DNA of 14,939 nt, from positions 1 through 14,939 of the forward strand of contig JANOHV010000080.1 in the NCBI GenBank assembly GCA_031406795.1. Reading direction: 5' to 3'. The notes under the pieces were generated by a model. It was not told where the DNA came from. It did no database searches and saw only the letters and a program-made list of their open reading frames with translations. Position 1 is the first letter of the stretch; every line of letters starts with the position of its first letter. Source of the stretch: DATDCY01 sp031406795 [NCBI: Candidatus Rokuibacteriota bacterium]. Its GTDB lineage: Bacteria; JAUVQV01. Positions 11,268-14,939 of the stretch are shown here, piece after piece. The translations under genes were made by a program, and so were the position numbers.

Positions 11268-12178
11268 CGCCGGATCTCAAGGTCAGGATCGGCGCCCTCG
11301 AACTGCCGAATCCGGTGCTGCTCGCCTCCGGAACCTGCGGGTACGGGCTGGAGATGATGCCGCACGGCAACATCGCCGGACTCGGCGCCGTGGTCGTCAA
11401 GGGGCTCTCGCTGCTGCCCTCCAAGGGCAACCCGCCGCCGCGCATCGTCGAGACGCCCTCCGGCATGCTCAACTCCATCGGGCTGGAGAACATCGGGCTG
11501 GAGGCCTTCCTGGCCGACAAACTGCCGAAGCTCAGGCACCTCGGCGCGCGGGTGATCGTCAATTTCTACGGCGGCTGCCGGGACGATTACCGGGAGTTGG
11601 CCGCGCGTCTCGACGGCGTCGAAGGGATCCACGCTCTGGAGATGAACATCTCCTGCCCGAATGTCGAGCGCGGTGGCGTGCTGATCGGCCAGGAACCGGA
11701 GGAGGTGCACAAGGCCGTTGCCGCCGTGCGCGGCGCGACGCGCCTGCCGCTGCTGGTCAAGCTGACGCCGAACGTCACCGACATCCGGCTGACCGCGCGC
11801 GCCGCCGCCGAAGCCGGAGCGGACGGTCTGACGCTGATCAACACGCTGCAGGGGATGGCCGTCGACGTCGAAACCCGTCGGCCGTCGCTCGCGCGCATCG
11901 TCGGCGGCCTCTCGGGGCCGGCCATCCGGCCGGTGGCGGTGCGCATGGTCTGGCAGGTGCGCCAGGCGATCGCGCTGCCGATCATCGGTTGCGGCGGCAT
12001 CTGGACGGCGCGCGACGCCCTGGAGTTCCTGATCGCGGGGGCGACGGCGGTGCAATTGGGGACGGTGAACTTCACGCACCCCGACCGCTGGATCGACGTG
12101 CTCGCGGGCATCGAGGCCTACCTCGATCGCCACAAATTCGAGCACGTCACCGACCTGATCGGCTCGCTGGAGAGTTAG
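11264..12178 (+). CDS. pyrD: dihydroorotate dehydrogenase, class 1B catalytic subunit
   Basis: PyrD oxidises dihydroorotate to orotate on FMN. The class 1B form works with PyrK and NAD+ rather than quinone or fumarate. The 304 residues show the class 1 catalytic cysteine in MNISCPNV (C131), LLASGTCGYG near the N-terminus, VKLTPNVTD, GLSGPAIRPVAVRMV and the FMN phosphate site GCGGI and AVQLGT. The adjacent, translationally coupled pyrK supports class 1B. The ATG at 11264 overlaps the pyrK stop (ATGA); the frame is open further upstream, but those residues shadow pyrK. It is the last gene of the pyr operon. Confidence 0.96.
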   Translation: MTPDLKVRIGALELPNPVLLASGTCGYGLEMMPHGNIAGLGAVVVKGLSLLPSKGNPPPRIVETPSGMLNSIGLENIGLEAFLADKLPKLRHLGARVIVNFYGGCRDDYRELAARLDGVEGIHALEMNISCPNVERGGVLIGQEPEEVHKAVAAVRGATRLPLLVKLTPNVTDIRLTARAAAEAGADGLTLINTLQGMAVDVETRRPSLARIVGGLSGPAIRPVAVRMVWQVRQAIALPIIGCGGIWTARDALEFLIAGATAVQLGTVNFTHPDRWIDVLAGIEAYLDRHKFEHVTDLIGSLES

Positions 12179-12204
12179 CCCGGGCCGCTCGGGAGGGCTT
12201 CTTT
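12177..12204 (+). terminator. terminator candidate after pyrD
   Basis: AGCCC (12177-12181, overlapping the pyrD stop) pairs with GGGCT (12195-12199), and TTCTTT (12199-12204) follows. The loop of 13 bases can also form the alternative stem CCCG/CGGG. A short stem but the right layout for intrinsic termination of the pyr operon. Confidence 0.45.
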
Positions 12205-12229
12205 CGCCTTGGCGGCGGTGGTGTCCTTG

Positions 12230-12279
12230 CCCTCTGCGAGCGAAGCGAGCGCAGGGTATGCGGCGGGCACCAGCCCGCC
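12230..12279. repeat. two small hairpins in the pyrD-pgsA gap
   Basis: CTGCG (12234-12238) pairs with CGCAG (12250-12254) around a loop containing AGCGAAGCGAG. A second hairpin has a perfect 7-bp stem, GGCGGGC (12262-12268) with GCCCGCC (12273-12279), and loop ACCA. Neither has a T-run on the plus strand. They resemble short palindromic intergenic elements; the function is unknown. Confidence 0.5.
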
Positions 12280-12313
12280 TCCGCGCACACTTCGCCCCTG
12301 CCTTGCCAGGACG

Positions 12314-12344
12314 AAAAAATCCGCTCCCGATCGGCACGGGCAGC
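12314..12344 (-). terminator. intrinsic terminator of the pgsA unit
   Basis: Read on the minus strand, GCT-G-CCCG pairs with CGGGAGC (12344-12323, one bulged base, seven-base loop), followed by GGA and six T (12319-12314). This is a good intrinsic terminator for transcripts coming from pgsA, about 185 bases past its stop. The structured repeat would therefore lie inside the pgsA 3' untranslated region. Confidence 0.65.
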
Positions 12345-12411
12345 TTGTTTGCGGAAAGACCAGGAGCGTCCCGGAGGCCTTGTCTTCGCTGCGCGGGGCG
12401 GACCGAATCGA

Positions 12412-12541
12412 CCGCAGGCCGCTGAGAAGGGTCCAGATGCCAGGCGGGCGAGTCCTGAGGAATGAGGCGTACGAGCAGTACGCCGCAGTGACGAAGGGCG
12501 AAGCCCAACGCCGCAGGTGGGGCCTTCTCAGCGGCCTGCGG
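12412..12541. repeat. 130-bp structured element with perfect 19-bp inverted ends
   Basis: CCGCAGGCCGCTGAGAAGG (12412-12430) is the exact reverse complement of 12523-12541. The stem can continue inward through CCA/TGG (12433-12435 with 12518-12520) and TGC/GCA (12438-12440 with 12513-12515). It encloses three hairpins: CAGG/CCTG (12441-12457), GGCGTAC/GTACGCC with loop GAGCA (12466-12484), and GGGC/GCCC with loop GAA (12496-12506). The result is cloverleaf-like. One plus-strand frame through it reads NEAYEQYAAVTKGEAQ, a peptide I associate with spurious ORFs from multicopy repeats in Geobacter-type genomes; this is memory, not a search. No transposase is encoded. The right arm runs into the end of pgsA. 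Confidence 0.8.
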
Positions 12542-13082
12542 CCGGGCGGGTGCCGGCGCGGTTGAGTCCGCGCCAGAGATACTGCAGCCCCGAGGCGATC
12601 GTCAGCGTGGCGGTCAACACGATGACCACCTGCCAGGTGCGCTCCACGGGCGCGTCGAGCAGCAGCAGCAGCGTCAGCACGAGCGTCGCGAACTGGCCGA
12701 GCATCGCCGCTTTTCCCGTGAGCGACGGCGCGATCTCCAGCCGGCCGTCGTGCAGGTAGAGGATGAGCGCCCCAAGTGAGATCAGCACGTCGCGGCTGAT
12801 CACGACGATCACGAACCAGGCCGGAATGGGGCCGATCAGCGCCAGCGTGACGAATCCGCTCACCGAGAGCAGCTTGTCCGCGAGCGGGTCGAGAAAGCTG
12901 CCGATCGCCGTCTTCTGATCGAGCCAGCGCGCCAGCAGGCCGTCGAGTGCGTCCGAGAGTGCGGCGAGCAACAAGACGACGAGCGCGAGGCCCGGCCGGC
13001 GGTACACGAGAAACGTCAGGAACAGCGGCAGCAGCAGCAGCCGCAGCGCTGTCAGCAGATTCGGCAGGTTCACGGCAGTCAC
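12528..13082 (-). CDS. pgsA: CDP-diacylglycerol-glycerol-3-phosphate 3-phosphatidyltransferase
   Basis: PgsA is a membrane enzyme that makes phosphatidylglycerol phosphate, the precursor of phosphatidylglycerol and cardiolipin. The 184 residues contain the full CDP-alcohol phosphotransferase motif DALDGLLAR-x8-G-x3-D-x3-D (D44, D47, G48, A51, R52, G61, D65, D69) and several hydrophobic helices. The first GTG (13082) overlaps the stop of the upstream gene as GTGA. A second GTG four codons in (13073) would give MNLPNLLTALR, the usual family N-terminus, and may be the true start. The last codons and the stop come from the right arm of the structured repeat. A related CDP-alcohol transferase cannot be excluded, but the N-terminal NLPNLLT favours PgsA. 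Confidence 0.9.
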   Translation of the reverse strand: MTAVNLPNLLTALRLLLLPLFLTFLVYRRPGLALVVLLLAALSDALDGLLARWLDQKTAIGSFLDPLADKLLSVSGFVTLALIGPIPAWFVIVVISRDVLISLGALILYLHDGRLEIAPSLTGKAAMLGQFATLVLTLLLLLDAPVERTWQVVIVLTATLTIASGLQYLWRGLNRAGTRPAAGR

Positions 13083-13984
13083 CGCGGCCGCGGCGTCACC
13101 CCGCGCCCCGTCGCGGAGCGGGCCCAGGCCAGACGCGGAGCGCAGACCGCAGCCACCTGGCGGGCGGCCTGCGCGAAGGCTTCGGCGGCCGGGCGGCCGG
13201 GCGGCCGGGCGATCTCGATGAGCGCCGAAGCCAGGGTTGTCTCGGAGGCGGTGGCGATCAGTTGCGCGTCGAGCACCAGTCCCTCGCCGCGGCGGCTCAG
13301 CTGTATGATGAGAACGGCATCGGCATCGAGTTTTCTGCCGGCCGCGGCGGCCAGCGCCACGCGGTTCTCCTCGGAGGTGGGGCCGGTGCCCTTCTCCCAG
13401 GGGGTCGGGTCGGTGCTCGCGACGATGATGGCGCCGCGCCGCGCCAACTCCGCTTCGATGGCGACGCTGGCGGCGCGGCCGTCGTCGAGCTCCTCGTCGG
13501 CGGTGCGGTCGACCAGGGGCAGGGAGGCGGCGAGCAGCATCACCCGCACGGCGGCCGCCGCCGTGGCGACACCGGTCGCGCGCGCGGCGCGGGCCAGCTT
13601 GTCGCGGTAGATCTCGAGCTCCGCCGAGAGGGTCAGAAAGCCGTCCTGCTCCTCTTGCGCGAGGATGCGCCAGGCGCCGACGAAATCGCCGGCCCGCGAC
13701 AGGATGGTCTCCTGCCAGGTCTCCAGGTCTTGGGGACTTTGGCGCTCCGGTTCGATGCTACGAAGGGCTTCGAGCAACCCGCGGCGAAACGCCTCGTCAA
13801 GGGCCTTCTGATAGGCGGTGTCGGCGCGACCACCCCGCACGGGCGCCCGTCCAGTCGTGCGCAACACGATGCCCGAGTGGATCACCGGCGCCGCCTCCGC
13901 CGGCGGGAGTGACGCCGCGAGCGCGATCACGATCCCCGGCAGCAGGGCGAAGCGCCGGAACAGGTGGGGCCGGCCGCTGCTCAA
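13079..13984 (-). CDS. secreted protein of unknown function, possibly FlgT-like
   Basis: This is a 301-residue protein with a signal peptide: RPHLFRRF, then a hydrophobic core ALLPGIVIALAASL, with cleavage probably after PPAEA (about residue 31). The following segment, GGRADTAYQKALDEAFRRGLLEALRSI, is like the start of FlgT-type or LPP20-type envelope proteins. A middle region GRKLDADAVLIIQLSRRGEGLVLDAQL could be a second alpha/beta domain of the kind found near CsgG homologues. I do not recognise the family with certainty. The start is TTG at 13984, overlapping the CsgG-like stop as TTGA; no good Shine-Dalgarno sequence precedes it, so translation may depend on coupling. It overlaps pgsA by 4 bp. 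An octamer tandem repeat lies near its 3' end. Confidence 0.78.
   Translation of the reverse strand: MSSGRPHLFRRFALLPGIVIALAASLPPAEAAPVIHSGIVLRTTGRAPVRGGRADTAYQKALDEAFRRGLLEALRSIEPERQSPQDLETWQETILSRAGDFVGAWRILAQEEQDGFLTLSAELEIYRDKLARAARATGVATAAAAVRVMLLAASLPLVDRTADEELDDGRAASVAIEAELARRGAIIVASTDPTPWEKGTGPTSEENRVALAAAAGRKLDADAVLIIQLSRRGEGLVLDAQLIATASETTLASALIEIARPPGRPAAEAFAQAARQVAAVCAPRLAWARSATGRGVTPRPR
13187..13210. repeat. three tandem copies of GGCCGGGC
   Basis: An 8-bp unit is repeated three times without mismatch inside the secreted-protein gene, encoding ARPPGRPAAEA-type residues on the minus strand. Because 8 is not a multiple of 3, gain or loss of one unit would shift the frame of the last roughly 40 codons. 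Confidence 0.85.
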
Positions 13985-14700
13985 TAGTGGTAGTACTGTG
14001 CGGGGGTCTGCTGGGCGATGAAATTCACGGCGGCCTGCAGGCAGACCCGGATGGCTTTCTCCATCGGCGTCTTCGCGAAGGCCCCGAAACCGTGGGCCAG
14101 CGGCCCGACCGCGATTCCCGCGAGCCCGCCGATGTCCTGCGCCTTGCCCTCGACGCTTTGCGCCGCCAGGATGCGCGAGGTCCTGGCGTCGATGACGCGG
14201 ACGTCGATGGCGATGTGGGCGGTCTTGCCCCCGACGCCCACGCCGAAGAAGCCGGTGGTCGTTCCGCCGGCAAAACCGCCGGCGTTCGGCTCGAACTCGG
14301 TGATTGCGCCGACGAGGAGCAATTCGGCGCCCTCGATTTCGCCGATGGCCGCCTCGGTTCCCTTTTTGATGCGGCCGGAAGCGCCGAGATCCTGTTCGCG
14401 CAGCACCTCGCCGAGTTCGCCCCGCTCCAGCACGATGAAACGGTTGGTGTTGAAAAGGGCGGTCGTGATCATGTCCGTCATGCCCGCGCCGATCTCGCCG
14501 TAGCCCTTGGCGGTCTTGTCGACGAAGCGGGAGACGGTGATCCGGGCCTTAGGCCCGTTGTAGGGCACGCGTTGCGCCTCGGCGATCCCCGGACCGCCGC
14601 CGCTCACCGTGGCCGAGGGCTGGATCGGCGCGCAGGAAGCGCCCAGCATCACGCACAGAACGCCCAGTGCCAGAAGTGTCGAACGCCTCTCGTTCTTCAT
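13981..14700 (-). CDS. CsgG/HfaB-family outer-membrane lipoprotein
   Basis: CsgG-family proteins are lipoproteins; CsgG itself forms the nonameric outer-membrane channel for curli subunits. The 239 residues start with a lipoprotein signal (LALGVLCVMLGASC, C23, with G rather than L at -3). The periplasmic part follows: RITVSRFVDKT, GAGMTDMITTALFNTNRFIVLERGELGEVLREQ and GAELLLVGAITEF. A glycine-rich hairpin region (GTTTGFFGVGVGG, AHIAIDVRVIDARTSRIL) corresponds to the membrane strands of CsgG. The end, PMEKAIRVCLQAAVNFIAQQ, aligns with the CsgG C-terminal helix, so it looks full length. A GGGGAGA Shine-Dalgarno sequence lies about five bases before the ATG at 14700. No curli genes (csgA, csgB, csgE, csgF) are here, so the cargo or role is unknown. 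Confidence 0.87.
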   Translation of the reverse strand: MKNERRSTLLALGVLCVMLGASCAPIQPSATVSGGGPGIAEAQRVPYNGPKARITVSRFVDKTAKGYGEIGAGMTDMITTALFNTNRFIVLERGELGEVLREQDLGASGRIKKGTEAAIGEIEGAELLLVGAITEFEPNAGGFAGGTTTGFFGVGVGGKTAHIAIDVRVIDARTSRILAAQSVEGKAQDIGGLAGIAVGPLAHGFGAFAKTPMEKAIRVCLQAAVNFIAQQTPAQYYHY

Positions 14701-14753
14701 GACTCTCCCCCCCTTGCCATGCCGTGCTCGCCGGGTGCACTCCCGTCCGGCCG

Positions 14754-14783
14754 ATGGTAGTTGCGCCTGCGGGTTGCTGTCAA
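14754..14783 (-). promoter_or_regulatory. promoter of the csgG-like/pgsA unit
   Basis: On the minus strand a perfect TTGACA (14783-14778) is followed after 18 bases by TACCAT (14759-14754), four of six -10 matches. Transcription would start near 14747, giving a leader of about 47 bases before the ATG at 14700. Confidence 0.55.
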
Positions 14784-14939
14784 TCGGCAGCGCGCGCGCC
14801 GCACGGCTACGTCAAAGTCCGTCGGTCTCCCGAGGCGGCTCGGCGAGCAATGGTGGCACCCACGGGCCCAACCGTACGGCTACGGGGCTGATCCGGGTTG
14901 CGAGAGGGGTGCAAGAACGCGGCAGCGGGTGCCTGAGGG
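14784..14939. other. unassigned window end
   Basis: These 156 bases upstream of the csgG-like promoter contain no convincing reading frame, RNA gene or repeat. They may hold regulatory sequence or the edge of a gene outside the window. Confidence 0.5.

Larger units (their letters stand above)
12179..12527. other. intergenic region between convergent pyrD and pgsA
   Basis: This stretch of about 350 bases holds no gene I believe. It contains the pyrD terminator candidate, two small hairpins (12230-12279), a minus-strand intrinsic terminator (12314-12344) and most of the 130-bp structured repeat. Open frames across it on both strands have low-complexity arginine/alanine-rich translations and no family features. 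Confidence 0.75.

Noticed and set aside
12412-12541. tRNA gene, from the cloverleaf-like shape
   Set aside because: The 19-bp closing stem, arm lengths and loops do not fit a tRNA, and no T-loop GTTCRA or CCA-type end is present.
12412-12541. CRISPR repeat or attachment site
   Set aside because: The two arms are inverted, not direct, and there is no spacer array, integrase or tRNA nearby.
12209-12565. Plus-strand open frame of 118 codons between pyrD and pgsA
   Set aside because: Its C-terminal half is a translation of the structured repeat and the rest is low complexity; it also runs into the end of pgsA.

Overview
The window is GC-rich bacterial chromosome carrying mostly housekeeping genes. 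The guess is a Gram-negative anaerobe, possibly of the Desulfuromonadota/Desulfobacterota (Geobacter-like deltaproteobacteria). The reasons are the high GC, outer-membrane lipoproteins including a CsgG homologue, a class 1B (PyrK-dependent) dihydroorotate dehydrogenase, several c-di-GMP proteins, a DUF948-YtxH pair, and a structured 130-bp repeat of a kind I associate, from memory only, with that group. The phylum is inference.

Layout. (1) Positions 2-1234 (+) hold the 3' part of a GAF/HD-GYP gene (c-di-GMP phosphodiesterase type) that begins outside the window. (2) Positions 1310-5635 (+) hold hrcA-grpE-dnaK and then an FN3-type lipoprotein gene where dnaJ might be expected; a sigma70-like promoter precedes hrcA, but I see no CIRCE operator. 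(3) Positions 5646-6358 (-) hold a DUF948/YtxH gene pair. (4) Positions 6409-7506 (-) hold a response regulator with a GGDEF domain. (5) Divergent from it, 7627-12178 (+) is a tight pyrimidine operon, pyrR-pyrB-pyrC-pyrK-pyrD. Its short leader contains a near-consensus PyrR-binding hairpin whose 3' arm is the pyrR Shine-Dalgarno sequence. (6) Positions 12179-12527 hold no gene. This gap between the convergent pyrD and pgsA holds two terminator candidates, small hairpins and most of a 130-bp repeat with perfect 19-bp inverted ends. (7) Positions 12528-14700 (-) hold a three-gene unit read in the order CsgG-like lipoprotein, secreted FlgT-like protein, pgsA, with 4-bp overlaps. (8) Positions 14784-14939 show nothing recognisable.

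How the parts work together. PyrR, PyrB, PyrC, PyrK and PyrD cover carbamoyl phosphate to orotate plus the regulator; carAB, pyrE and pyrF are not here. GrpE and DnaK form a chaperone/exchange-factor pair under the likely repressor HrcA, with the J-protein coded elsewhere. The HD-GYP and GGDEF proteins have opposing c-di-GMP activities but are in separate units.

The points most worth checking are the PyrR hairpin over the ribosome binding site (predicting translational repression), the cloverleaf-like repeat that supplies the pgsA stop codon, and the CsgG/FlgT-like pair without curli genes. I saw no CRISPR array, tRNA, rRNA, insertion sequence or prophage.
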